A stretch of 50,369 nucleotides of DNA from the NCBI GenBank assembly GCA_902773635.1, contig CACYFH010000005.1, forward strand, positions 1 to 50,369, in the 5' to 3' direction. Of this stretch, positions 44,020 through 50,369 are shown in pieces. The first letter of the stretch is position 1; each line of letters starts with the position of its first letter. A program made the translations under genes and the position numbers. A model generated the notes under the pieces. That model was not told where the DNA came from and did no database searches. It saw only the letters and a program-made list of their open reading frames with translations. This DNA is from an uncultured Ruminococcus sp. GTDB lineage: Bacteria > Bacillota > Clostridia > Oscillospirales > Acutalibacteraceae.

Positions 44020-45594
44020 TCAGGAAAAGCGTCTGGCCGAGTACGCCTTTCTCTGTCTTTTCTTCTCAACCACATAGACCACGGAGAACGCGATCAGCAT
44101 GACCACGATCATGACAGCCAGCCACAGCAGGAACTCGAAGTTGGTGGCGTTGGCGCCTCTGCGGAAGATGGGGGACTCTGCAACCGCCGCGACAGCCTTG
44201 GAGGACATCTGGGAGTTGCTGACCTCTACGTCGGTGTTCGGCGCGGAGGCGGTGGAGCTGTTAGCGCTCGTCTGAGCGGGGGAGACGGAAGCCGCTGCCG
44301 CAGTCTTGGGCAGGTTCGCAGTAAGCGCATCCTCGGGCTTCTTATCCTCGGTCTCGGTCTCGACAGCCGCCTTGACAGCGGTCTCGGAGAAGAGCTTATC
44401 GTAGGTGTCCTGTTCGATGACGCCGGTGGCGGTCAGACCGTTTGCAGTCTGGAAAGCCTTGACAGCTTCCTCGGTCTTGGTGCCGAAGTCGCCGTCTGCA
44501 GTACCGGTGAGGTAGCCCAGGGAGATCAGCTTCTCCTGAGCGAGAGCGATCTCGTCGCTGTAGTCGCCCTTCGCGAGCTTCATAGCGGTCTCCTCGACCT
44601 TTTCCTCAGCCTGCGCTTCTTCCTCGCCTGTGCCGGTCTGAGCAAGCTCGGTCTCGGACTTCTTGGTGATGACGACCTCTTCGTCGTCCTCGTCCTCGGT
44701 CTCAGCCTTCTTGCTCTCGATCACATAGGAGGGAGCGTCGTCCGCATAGAGCGCGTCGGCGTCGCTGCCTGCGATACCGTCAACGTAGAGACCGGCGGTC
44801 TGCTGGAAGAGCTTGAACGCCTTCTCAGTGTTCGCGCCGAAGTCGCCGTCGATGGAGCCGTTGTAGTAACCCAGCTCCTGGAGTCTCGTCTGCAGCTTCT
44901 CAACGCGGGTGCCGGTGGAACCCTTCTTCAGAGCACCGGTGTCGCTGGAGCTTGAAGAGGAAGAGGACTTGGAGCTTGAGGAGCTAGAGGTAGAGGTGTA
45001 AGAGGAAGGCGCGGAGCTGCTGCGACCCTTGGAGTCGAAGCTGTAGGTCACGCCGTCGATGGTGCGGGAGGTGTTGGTGATGTACTCACCGTTCTCATAA
45101 TAGTAGCTGTCGCCGTTGAACTCTTCCCAGCCGCTGTAGGTGTAGGTGATGGCGGTGAGCTTGAACCAGCAGGTCCAGTTGTTCCAGCCGCCGATCTCGT
45201 CGTAGCATACGCCGTAGTCGGAGCCGCGCGCGTCGACTTCCATATTGTCACCGATGTAAACGCCGACGTGGTTCGGGCGGGAGAGACCCAGTCCGTGGAC
45301 ATTCGGGATACCGTTGCTGACGTAGCCCCAGTCTCTGCCGTTCGCCTTCGCGTCGTCAAGCATGGTGGTTCTGTTGCCGCCGCAGTAAGAGGTGATCAGA
45401 CCCGAGCAGTCGACTGCGCCGGGTGTGTCGCCGCCCCAAACGTAGGACCAGCCGCTGTAGTAGGCGTTGAGCGCCCACTCAGCCAGGCCTGCGCCGGTGC
45501 CGGACGCCGAAGTGGAGACCGTGCTCACAACTGCGACGCTCGCGATCACCGCGGCGATCATGATGATTGAGATAATCTTTTTGAACTTCTTCAT
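44020..45594 (-). CDS. NlpC/P60 peptidoglycan hydrolase with two binding domains and a C-terminal membrane anchor
   Basis: A 524-residue cell-wall hydrolase. A signal peptide (about 1-31, ending STSAS) precedes an NlpC/P60-like amidase domain with catalytic Cys63 in AVDCSGLI and His109 in RPNHVGVYIG. A short YYYENGEYITNT/IDGVTYSFD block resembles a cell-wall-binding repeat. A Ser-rich linker (about 205-230) leads to two PG_binding_1 domains (about 232-300 and 350-410), an Ala/Ser/Thr-rich stretch, and a terminal transmembrane helix (about 486-510) with a basic tail. Such C-terminal anchoring is unusual for this class. GGAGG precedes the ATG at 45594. Likely role: division or wall turnover. 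Confidence 0.9.
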   Translation of the reverse strand: MKKFKKIISIIMIAAVIASVAVVSTVSTSASGTGAGLAEWALNAYYSGWSYVWGGDTPGAVDCSGLITSYCGGNRTTMLDDAKANGRDWGYVSNGIPNVHGLGLSRPNHVGVYIGDNMEVDARGSDYGVCYDEIGGWNNWTCWFKLTAITYTYSGWEEFNGDSYYYENGEYITNTSRTIDGVTYSFDSKGRSSSAPSSYTSTSSSSSSKSSSSSSSSDTGALKKGSTGTRVEKLQTRLQELGYYNGSIDGDFGANTEKAFKLFQQTAGLYVDGIAGSDADALYADDAPSYVIESKKAETEDEDDEEVVITKKSETELAQTGTGEEEAQAEEKVEETAMKLAKGDYSDEIALAQEKLISLGYLTGTADGDFGTKTEEAVKAFQTANGLTATGVIEQDTYDKLFSETAVKAAVETETEDKKPEDALTANLPKTAAAASVSPAQTSANSSTASAPNTDVEVSNSQMSSKAVAAVAESPIFRRGANATNFEFLLWLAVMIVVMLIAFSVVYVVEKKRQRKAYSARRFS

Positions 45595-46002
45595 AAAAAC
45601 CTCCGTAAGTCCGTCCGACACCTAAATGACGCCATATATAGTATATAGAGTCGTCGGCGGACGCTGTATATGATGTTTTCAGATTAGTTTGGTAACAAAA
45701 CTGTCATTATTATATCAGAGAATTAATCCAAATTCAAGTATTTGAGGGAAATTATTGTGATAATGACAAGAGAATTAAGAATTTGTTCATAATTATATAC
45801 AAAATAGCCAAAAATAGGACAGGTTACAACCGGTTACAGCTTGTAACCTTTTATTTCTGAGGAGAAAAAAGAGCCATTCGGACAAGTTTCAACAATTCCC
45901 GACAGGAAAAATAAGCGGCTTTTTTTGCATATTTAGAATTAACTGTTACGCAAATGTTAACATTCTGCGGACAGGCTTTGAATAAATGGTTACAAAGGTA
46001 AT
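45595..46002. promoter_or_regulatory. AT-rich upstream region of the NlpC/P60 gene with GGTTACA repeats
   Basis: No gene is visible. GGTTACA occurs directly repeated at 45822-45828 and 45832-45838, inverted at 45842-45848, and again at 45989-45995. On the minus strand the repeats read TGTAACC, like half-sites of the WalR consensus TGTWAH, but the spacing is 10 bases instead of 11. A control site for the hydrolase gene is plausible. Confidence 0.4.
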
Positions 46003-46044
46003 GGAATGAGGAATTAGGAATGAGAAATTAGGAATTAGGAATTC
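46003..46044 (+). repeat. Heptad tract H7-left, GGAATTA type
   Basis: Six consecutive seven-base units of consensus GGAATKA. There is no gene end next to it: the preceding gene is on the other strand and starts 400 bases away. The inverted partner at 46134-46196 is longer. Confidence 0.85.
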
Positions 46045-46133
46045 AGGGAAACGCTTCGCGTTTTGGATTCCTATTGTTCAGAGCAAAACGTTTCCGTTCC
46101 TTCTATCAATCAGGTGCGGACAGCGTCCGCCAT

Positions 46134-46196
46134 TCATTCCTCATTCCTCATTCCTCATTCCTAATTCCTAACTCCTAACTCCTAACTCCTGACTCC
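46134..46196 (-). repeat. Heptad tract H7-right, inverted, nine units
   Basis: Nine consecutive units: TCATTCC four times, TAATTCC once, TAACTCC three times, TGACTCC once. It is the longest tract in the window and shows blocks of identical neighbours, the pattern expected from expansion by unit duplication. The 89-bp spacer holds AAACGC/GCGTTT and GCGGAC/GTCCGC hairpins. Confidence 0.9.
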
Positions 46197-46202
46197 CCTT
46201 AG

Positions 46203-46275
46203 CCCGCATGGATACTGGCTTCCTACTGAGAGTAGAGCGCGTTTCCACCCTCGGGATAGCGGCTCTCAGTGCGGG
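46203..46275 (+). ncRNA. Possible structured RNA upstream of degV
   Basis: CCCGC (46203-46207) pairs with GCGGG (46271-46275), and ACTGAGAG (46225-46232) pairs with CTCTCAGT (46263-46270), so the right arms are continuous and the left arms are separated by a 17-base bulge. The region shows no convincing ORF. It matches no RNA class I can name. Confidence 0.3.
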
Positions 46276-46321
46276 GAGAATCGGGAGCGCGGGAGGGTAG
46301 AGCGCAAAAGCGCTTTGTAGA

Positions 46322-46350
46322 TTGCACTTTTCTCCGCTTTCGCGTATGAT
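46322..46350 (+). promoter_or_regulatory. Promoter of degV
   Basis: TTGCAC (46322-46327), 17-bp spacer, TATGAT (46345-46350). Confidence 0.7.
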
Positions 46351-46392
46351 AGAAGTAATGAAAATTATGTAAACCTTTCCGGAGGAAATGAC

Positions 46393-47271
46393 ATGAGCTT
46401 TTCGATTCTGACAGACACCTCCGCCAATCTGCCCTCAGCCTACCTGCTGGAGCACGGCGTGAGCGTGATCCCCTATCACTATATCATCTGCGACAAGCAG
46501 TATTCCTGCCTCGACACCGAGGGCTTTGACGGAAAGAAGTTTTATAAGGCGATGCGTCTGGGTGCGGATATCTCGACCTCCGCGATCAACCCACAGAGCT
46601 ATGTGGACTTCTTCGAGAGCTTCCTCATGAGCGGCAACGATATCCTGTTTATCAGCATGTCGTCGGGCATCAGCTCGTCCTTCCGCTGTGCGCAGATGGC
46701 GAAGGAGGAGCTGCAGAGCAGATACCCCGACCGCATGATCTGTCTGGTCGATACGCTCGGCGCGTCTCTGGGCGAGGGAATCTTCGCGATGATGGCGGTC
46801 GAGTACCGCGATGCGGGCTATCCGCTCAAGAAGGTCTACCGCATGCTCGAGGAGAAGAAGGCGTGCATGTACCAGGTCTTTACCGTTGACGACCTCATGT
46901 ACTTGAAAAAGACGGGTCGCCTGACGGGTTCCGCCGCGATCATCGGCAATATGCTGCAGGTCAAGCCGCTCCTCAAAGGCAACGAGAACGGCGAGATCGT
47001 GAATTTCAGCAAGGTCATCGGGCGCAAGAAGGCGATCGCCAGCCTCGCCCAGCGCTACAATATGCTGGTTGATAAGCCTGAGGAGCAGGTCGTCGGCATT
47101 GCGCACGCCGATTGCGAGGACGACGCGAAGTACCTGATCGAGCTGTTGAATAAGAAGAAGCCGCCGAAGGAGATCCTGACGGTCATGTACGAGCCGGTCA
47201 CGGGCTCCCATGTCGGCCCCGGAACGCTCGCGCTGTTCTTCCTCGGAGACAGCAGGGTCAGATACCGATAA
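46393..47271 (+). CDS. DegV family fatty-acid-binding protein
   Basis: A 292-residue protein of the DegV/FakB family, which binds a fatty acid and, with FakA, presents it for phosphorylation. Family features are ILTDTSANLPS at the N-terminus, STSAINPQSY, SMSSGISSSFRCAQMA and a C-terminal GSHVGPGTLALFF that closes the lipid carboxylate site. GGAGGAA precedes the ATG. No fakA is nearby. It stands alone between its own promoter and a terminator. Confidence 0.9.
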   Translation: MSFSILTDTSANLPSAYLLEHGVSVIPYHYIICDKQYSCLDTEGFDGKKFYKAMRLGADISTSAINPQSYVDFFESFLMSGNDILFISMSSGISSSFRCAQMAKEELQSRYPDRMICLVDTLGASLGEGIFAMMAVEYRDAGYPLKKVYRMLEEKKACMYQVFTVDDLMYLKKTGRLTGSAAIIGNMLQVKPLLKGNENGEIVNFSKVIGRKKAIASLAQRYNMLVDKPEEQVVGIAHADCEDDAKYLIELLNKKKPPKEILTVMYEPVTGSHVGPGTLALFFLGDSRVRYR

Positions 47272-47284
47272 GCGGCACCTGATG

Positions 47285-47309
47285 GGGCGGGGTAGCTCCC
47301 GCCCTTTTT
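47285..47309 (+). terminator. Terminator after degV
   Basis: GGGCGGG/CCCGCCC stem with a six-base loop, then TTTTT. Confidence 0.85.
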
Positions 47310-47340
47310 GCTTATTTTTATTCGAATCCGCTGAAATCGC

Positions 47341-47369
47341 TTGACATTTCGCATGAACTGTGGTATATT
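47341..47369 (+). promoter_or_regulatory. Promoter of the tRNA-Ser pair
   Basis: TTGACA (47341-47346), 17-bp spacer, TATATT (47364-47369), the closest match to the sigma-A consensus in the window, 15 bases before the first tRNA. Confidence 0.85.
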
Positions 47370-47383
47370 ATTACTTGCTTTAT

Positions 47384-47472
47384 GGAGAGATGTCCGAGTG
47401 GTTTAAGGAGCTAGTCTTGAAAACTAGTGATCCCGCAAGGGACCAAGGGTTCGAATCCCTTTCTCTCCGCCA
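47384..47472 (+). tRNA. tRNA-Ser (anticodon UGA)
   Basis: Acceptor GGAGAGA pairs with TCTCTCC. The anticodon stem CTAGT/ACTAG carries the loop CTTGAAA, anticodon TGA. A long variable arm (TCCCGCAAGGGA) and the T-arm GGGTTCGAATCCC are present. CCA is encoded (47470-47472). Confidence 0.97.
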
Positions 47473-47504
47473 ACTGAATATAAAGTTATGAACTTTACAT
47501 ACAT

Positions 47505-47594
47505 GGAGGATTACTCAAGTGGTGAAGAGGCTCCCCTGCTAAGGGAGTAGGTCGCGAAAGCGGCGCGAGAGTTCGAATCTCTTGTCCTCCGCCA
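47505..47594 (+). tRNA. tRNA-Ser (anticodon GCU)
   Basis: Acceptor GGAGGA pairs with TCCTCC. The anticodon stem CTCCC/GGGAG carries the loop CTGCTAA, anticodon GCT. The long variable arm and the T-arm GAGTTCGAATCTC are present. CCA is encoded (47592-47594). It is probably cotranscribed with the preceding tRNA-Ser. Confidence 0.97.
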
Positions 47595-47631
47595 AAAGAA
47601 ATCCTGTCACGCAAGTGGCAGGATTTCTTTT
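47595..47631 (+). terminator. Terminator after the tRNA-Ser pair
   Basis: AAAGAAATCCTGTCAC and GTGGCAGGATTTCTTTT form a long stem with a GCAA loop and a T-run. Confidence 0.9.
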
Positions 47632-47633
47632 GT

Positions 47634-47668
47634 ATTATTCATTATTCAGTCTTAAGTTTTCAGTATTC
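47634..47668 (-). repeat. Heptad tract H8, inverted GAATAAT type, single
   Basis: Five units (ATTATTC twice, AGTCTTA, AGTTTTC, AGTATTC), the reverse complement of the H1 family. No left partner is visible; the tract starts directly after the tRNA terminator. Confidence 0.8.
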
Positions 47669-47747
47669 ATTAAAAACCTGTCCGGCTGAACTTTAACCGT
47701 ATAATGAATTGTATAATGTCTGTGTAATCCCCTTTCAGGAGGTCATC

Positions 47748-48416
47748 GTGTCACAGAAAAACAACAAGCGCCGTCTGCGGGATATGATCGCCGCGGACAG
47801 AGCGCGTATGCTGCCGATCATGTTCCGGATGGCTTATATCGTCACGCCGATCTATGTGGCGGTGACCTTCATCCTTTTGATCGCGTTTTGCAGTCTGATG
47901 GATCAGGGGAAGGTTCCTGCGGGGCTGATCTGTCTCGGGATCGCGGCGGTGCTGACGGCGGCAGTCCTCACAGCGGTGCCGATCGTCCGCAAAAGGGCGA
48001 TACGCGCGGAGCTGGAGCGCTATGATCTCGACGGTATGCTGCGGGAGCGCGACGCGCTTGCTTCGCAGGAGGTGTGGGATTTTTCTACAGAAGAAATATC
48101 CCTGACCTTCGACCGCTACGGCATGAAGCTCAGCGGCGAACGCTTCTATTATAACCACCTGACAAAGCTCCTGCTCACCGATAACCCCGGCAGCCGCGTG
48201 GCGATCTATCTGTATTTCGCGATATTGGATCGTGAGGAAGGCGGCGTAGCCGTGCCTCTGACTGCCGAGACGCTGAAAATGCTCAGCGATTTTGACTTGA
48301 AGCTCGATAACCAGCCGATGCTGGACGCGCTTTTCGCCCATCCCGAGGAAGCCTTCGCACAGATTTTCAAGAAGGGTCACATCAGCGCGGAGCTTGCCGA
48401 GTATGCTGAAAAGTAA
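47748..48416 (+). CDS. Small membrane protein of unknown function
   Basis: A 222-residue protein. A basic N-terminus (about 1-25) is followed by two hydrophobic helices (about 28-52 and 58-80, with AGLICLGIAAVLTAAVLTAVP between charged flanks), then a cytosolic region (about 85-222) with an alternating beta pattern: VWDFSTEEISLTFDRYG, SRVAIYLYFAILDREEGG and a helical C-terminus. It recalls the YcxB-like/PH-like arrangement of two helices plus a soluble domain, but this is only a fold impression. The GTG at 47748 is supported by AGGAGG five bases upstream. Two TATAAT hexamers (47700, 47712) precede it. Confidence 0.8.
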   Translation: MSQKNNKRRLRDMIAADRARMLPIMFRMAYIVTPIYVAVTFILLIAFCSLMDQGKVPAGLICLGIAAVLTAAVLTAVPIVRKRAIRAELERYDLDGMLRERDALASQEVWDFSTEEISLTFDRYGMKLSGERFYYNHLTKLLLTDNPGSRVAIYLYFAILDREEGGVAVPLTAETLKMLSDFDLKLDNQPMLDALFAHPEEAFAQIFKKGHISAELAEYAEK

Positions 48417-48431
48417 ACAACTGCACATGAA

Positions 48432-48457
48432 AAAGCCCTCCCGATCGGGAGGGCTTT
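48432..48457. terminator. Bidirectional terminator
   Basis: AAAGCCCTCCCGATCGGGAG-type perfect palindrome with A- and T-runs, between the convergent membrane protein and aquaporin genes. Confidence 0.9.
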
Positions 48458-48473
48458 GCTGTTATGATGTGGA

Positions 48474-49169
48474 TTATTCCGCTTCCTTGGACTTGATCAG
48501 GAATCTGAACACGACTGCCGCGATTGCCGCGCCGACCAGCGGGCCTACCAGGAATACCCAGTAAGCGGAGATGGCGGTGGGGTCGCCTGCAAACGCCTTG
48601 ATCAGCGCAGGACCGAAGGAACGCGCCGGGTTGACGGAGGTGCCGGTGAAGTAGATGCCGAAGATATGTACCAGCGTGAGGGTGAAGCCGATGACCAGAC
48701 CGGCGCACTTCTCATACTTCTTCTTGGAGGTGACGGACAGGATGACCAGCACGAAGATGAAGGTCAGGATGACCTCAACCAGCAGGGAGCGCTTCCAGCT
48801 GCCGGCGAAAGTCTCGGTTGCAGCATACCAGCCGTTGGCACCGAGGCTCGTGTTGAAGCCGACCAAAAGCCCCAGCACAGCCGCGCCCGCGGTCGCGCCG
48901 AGGAACTGGGAGATGATGTAGACAATGAACTCGGTGATGCTCATGCCGCCGTTCAGAAGAACGCCCAGAGAGACCGCCGGGTTGATGTGACAGCCGGAGA
49001 CGTTGCCGATGGAGTACGCCATTGCGATGATGACGAGACCGAACGCCAGAGCCGTCAGGATGTAGGCGCCTGTATGCTGGGGGGAGCAGTTGAGCACGGT
49101 GGCTGTTCCGCACGCGAGCAGTACCAGCGTGAAGGTGCCGATGAATTCTGCGCAAAACTTCTTTATCAT
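48474..49169 (-). CDS. MIP family aquaporin
   Basis: A water or small-solute channel of 231 residues with six transmembrane helices and two half-helices. Both NPA motifs are intact: GCHINPAVSLG near residue 60 and SVNPARSFGPAL near 180. The Arg after the second NPA is present. The absence of the glycerol-channel NPARD aspartate (NPARSFG instead) places it with AqpZ-type aquaporins rather than GlpF. GGAGAG precedes the ATG. Confidence 0.92.
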   Translation of the reverse strand: MIKKFCAEFIGTFTLVLLACGTATVLNCSPQHTGAYILTALAFGLVIIAMAYSIGNVSGCHINPAVSLGVLLNGGMSITEFIVYIISQFLGATAGAAVLGLLVGFNTSLGANGWYAATETFAGSWKRSLLVEVILTFIFVLVILSVTSKKKYEKCAGLVIGFTLTLVHIFGIYFTGTSVNPARSFGPALIKAFAGDPTAISAYWVFLVGPLVGAAIAAVVFRFLIKSKEAE

Positions 49170-49205
49170 GTTTTTCTCTCCTTTTAGAATAAATTTTGCA
49201 CTTCT

Positions 49206-49234
49206 ATCTTACCAAATTATTTCTGAAAAAGCAA
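49206..49234 (-). promoter_or_regulatory. Promoter of the aquaporin gene
   Basis: On the minus strand TTGCTT (49234-49229), 17-bp spacer, TAAGAT (49211-49206). Confidence 0.6.
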
Positions 49235-49283
49235 TATAAATTTGCGATTTTGGAAAAATAATTTGTGTAAAATGCTTCGGATA

Positions 49284-49862
49284 TCACACCTGTATCAGCC
49301 CGGTATAGCCCGCGAGGATGCCCACAGCCGCGGAGCCGGCAATGATCAGGATGGGGTTGAGCTTCTTGTATAAGAGCAGGAACAGCGCGACCGCGAAGAT
49401 GACGAGCGAGATATAGAAGTTCGCCGTGGTGAATACCTGTGCGCTGATTCCTCCTGAGAAAAATACTTCCTTTCCGACAGAGAGGACGGTCGCCGCGATC
49501 AGTCCGACAACGGTGCTTTTCAGTCCGAGCATCGCGCCCTGAACCAGTGTGTTTTTCTTGAACTTCTCATAGACCTTCGCGATCAGCAGGATGATCAGGA
49601 AGGGCGGGAGCACCAGCCCGAAGGTCGCGCAGATCGCGCCGAGGATACCGCCGACCTCCGCGCCGACGTAGGTGGAGATGTTCACGGCAAAGGCGCCCGG
49701 GGTGCTCTCGGAGACGGCGATGAAGTCCACCAACTCGCGGGTGGTCATCCACTCGTGTCTGAGGACGGTCTCCTCGATGAATGGGATCATCGCGTAGCCG
49801 CCGCCGAAGGTCAGCGCGCCCATCTTGAAGAATTCGAGGAAGAGTAACAGCAGTGGATTCAT
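49284..49862 (-). CDS. Chromate transporter family protein, half-size, second of a pair
   Basis: A 192-residue CHR-domain membrane protein. The family motif FFKMGALTFGGGYAMIPFIE is at the N-terminus, followed by SESTPGAFAVNISTYVGAEVGG and about five to six hydrophobic helices. Half-size CHR proteins usually work as pairs of opposite topology. The start at 49862 overlaps the stop of the upstream partner by four bases. An open frame running further upstream in the same frame is an artefact over the partner gene. Chromate export is the family label; the substrate here is not known. Confidence 0.88.
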   Translation of the reverse strand: MNPLLLLFLEFFKMGALTFGGGYAMIPFIEETVLRHEWMTTRELVDFIAVSESTPGAFAVNISTYVGAEVGGILGAICATFGLVLPPFLIILLIAKVYEKFKKNTLVQGAMLGLKSTVVGLIAATVLSVGKEVFFSGGISAQVFTTANFYISLVIFAVALFLLLYKKLNPILIIAGSAAVGILAGYTGLIQV

Positions 49863-50369
49863 AGCTCTTTCCCCGCTTTCTTGGCGATCAGCGTCGCCGC
49901 CAGTCCGATGACCGCCGCTGAGACGATGACGACGATGACGTTTGCGGAGAAGAACGCGACCGCTGCGAAGGACGCCGCCATGATGAGGTAGGCGATGATG
50001 TTCTTGGGCGCTTTCTTGAACATGGAGACGACCGCCTTGATCAGCAGAGCGAGCACGCCCGCGCGGATGCCGAAGAAAGCGTATTTGACGATCCTGACTG
50101 CCTCGAAGGTTCTCAGGAACAGGGAGATCAGGAAGATGATGACGAACGACGGGAGCACGACCCCGAAGGTGGAGCAGAACGCCCCGAGGACGCCGCCCAC
50201 GCGGTAGCCGATGAAGGTCGCGGCGCAGATGGCGATGGGTCCCGGCGTCGTCTCGGAGATCGCGACGACCTCCAAAAGATCGTCGGCGCTGATCCATCCC
50301 TTTTTATCGGTGATCTCGTTCTCGATGATGGGGATCATCGCGTAACCGCCGCCGAAGGTGACCACGCCG
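49859..50369 (-). CDS. Chromate transporter family protein, first of a pair (5' end outside the window)
   Basis: The partner of the previous gene. The visible part starts in VTFGGGYAMIPIIENEI, which in the family follows roughly ten to twenty N-terminal residues, so the start codon lies beyond the right edge. SETTPGPIAICAATFIGYRVGG and several hydrophobic helices follow. The two proteins share fold and motifs but differ along the sequence, as expected for an old duplication. Confidence 0.88.
   Translation of the reverse strand, partial: GVVTFGGGYAMIPIIENEITDKKGWISADDLLEVVAISETTPGPIAICAATFIGYRVGGVLGAFCSTFGVVLPSFVIIFLISLFLRTFEAVRIVKYAFFGIRAGVLALLIKAVVSMFKKAPKNIIAYLIMAASFAAVAFFSANVIVVIVSAAVIGLAATLIAKKAGKEL

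Noticed and set aside
46212-46304. Short ORF of about 30 codons upstream of degV
   Set aside because: No ribosome site, and the sequence is better explained by base pairing.
49284-50297. One long minus-strand frame covering both chromate transporter genes
   Set aside because: Only its 3' part is the real protein (start 49862). Upstream of that it is an out-of-frame reading of the partner gene, with Arg/His-rich nonsense.

Overview
The window is a stretch of a Gram-positive Clostridia chromosome, most likely an Oscillospiraceae/Ruminococcaceae-type gut anaerobe. The evidence is: Firmicutes gene order (sepF-ylmH-divIVA-ileS-lspA, rplS-rbgA-rnhB, tig-clpP-clpX-lon-engB), AGGAGG ribosome sites with frequent TTG/GTG starts, moderately high GC in core genes, many intergenic palindromes and a Listeria-Bacteroides-repeat exoprotein. 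The assignment to a family is inference; Firmicutes is well supported.

Layout. 0-14 kb: a co-directional run of mismatch repair (mutS, mutL), tRNA modification (miaA), a HlyD-like membrane protein, yggS, the division block sepF-ylmH-divIVA, then ileS, lspA and rluD. 14-18.3 kb: rplS with its own promoter and structured leader, two tandem signal peptidase I genes, rbgA, rnhB and yraN. 18.4-28.6 kb: thrC plus a phosphoesterase, trigger factor and the ClpP/ClpX/Lon proteolysis block, engB and diaminopimelate decarboxylase. 28.6-34.3 kb is the accessory part: an AT-richer, minus-strand operon with a GLUG/InlB-repeat exoprotein and a 57-residue peptide carrying an EDVITTSGG motif, a two-gene operon with a SpoIID-like peptidoglycan-binding protein that lacks a signal peptide, and a protein of unknown function. 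34.3-43.8 kb: Sfp-type phosphopantetheinyl transferase, a CNNM/CBS transporter, uppP, ftsK, tyrS, mscL and a FucO-like alcohol dehydrogenase. 44-50.4 kb: a membrane-anchored NlpC/P60 hydrolase, degV, two tRNA-Ser genes, a small membrane protein, an aquaporin and a pair of half-size chromate transporter genes, the last cut by the window edge.

The most unusual feature is a set of degenerate seven-base tandem tracts at eight intergenic sites. They come in different sequence flavours (GAATAAN, AGTGACC, TAGGAGT/GAGTGAG, GGAATTA, and a CTACCAA/CTGCCAA type) but share one architecture: a tract starts at or within a few bases of a gene's stop codon, and often a reverse-complement tract closes the element on the far side, commonly with a terminator hairpin between. 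Because the period is 7 and most units contain TAA, TAG or TGA, several tracts close all three reading frames. In lon the tract is translated and supplies the last eleven residues and the stop codon. No CRISPR array, prophage or transposase was found.
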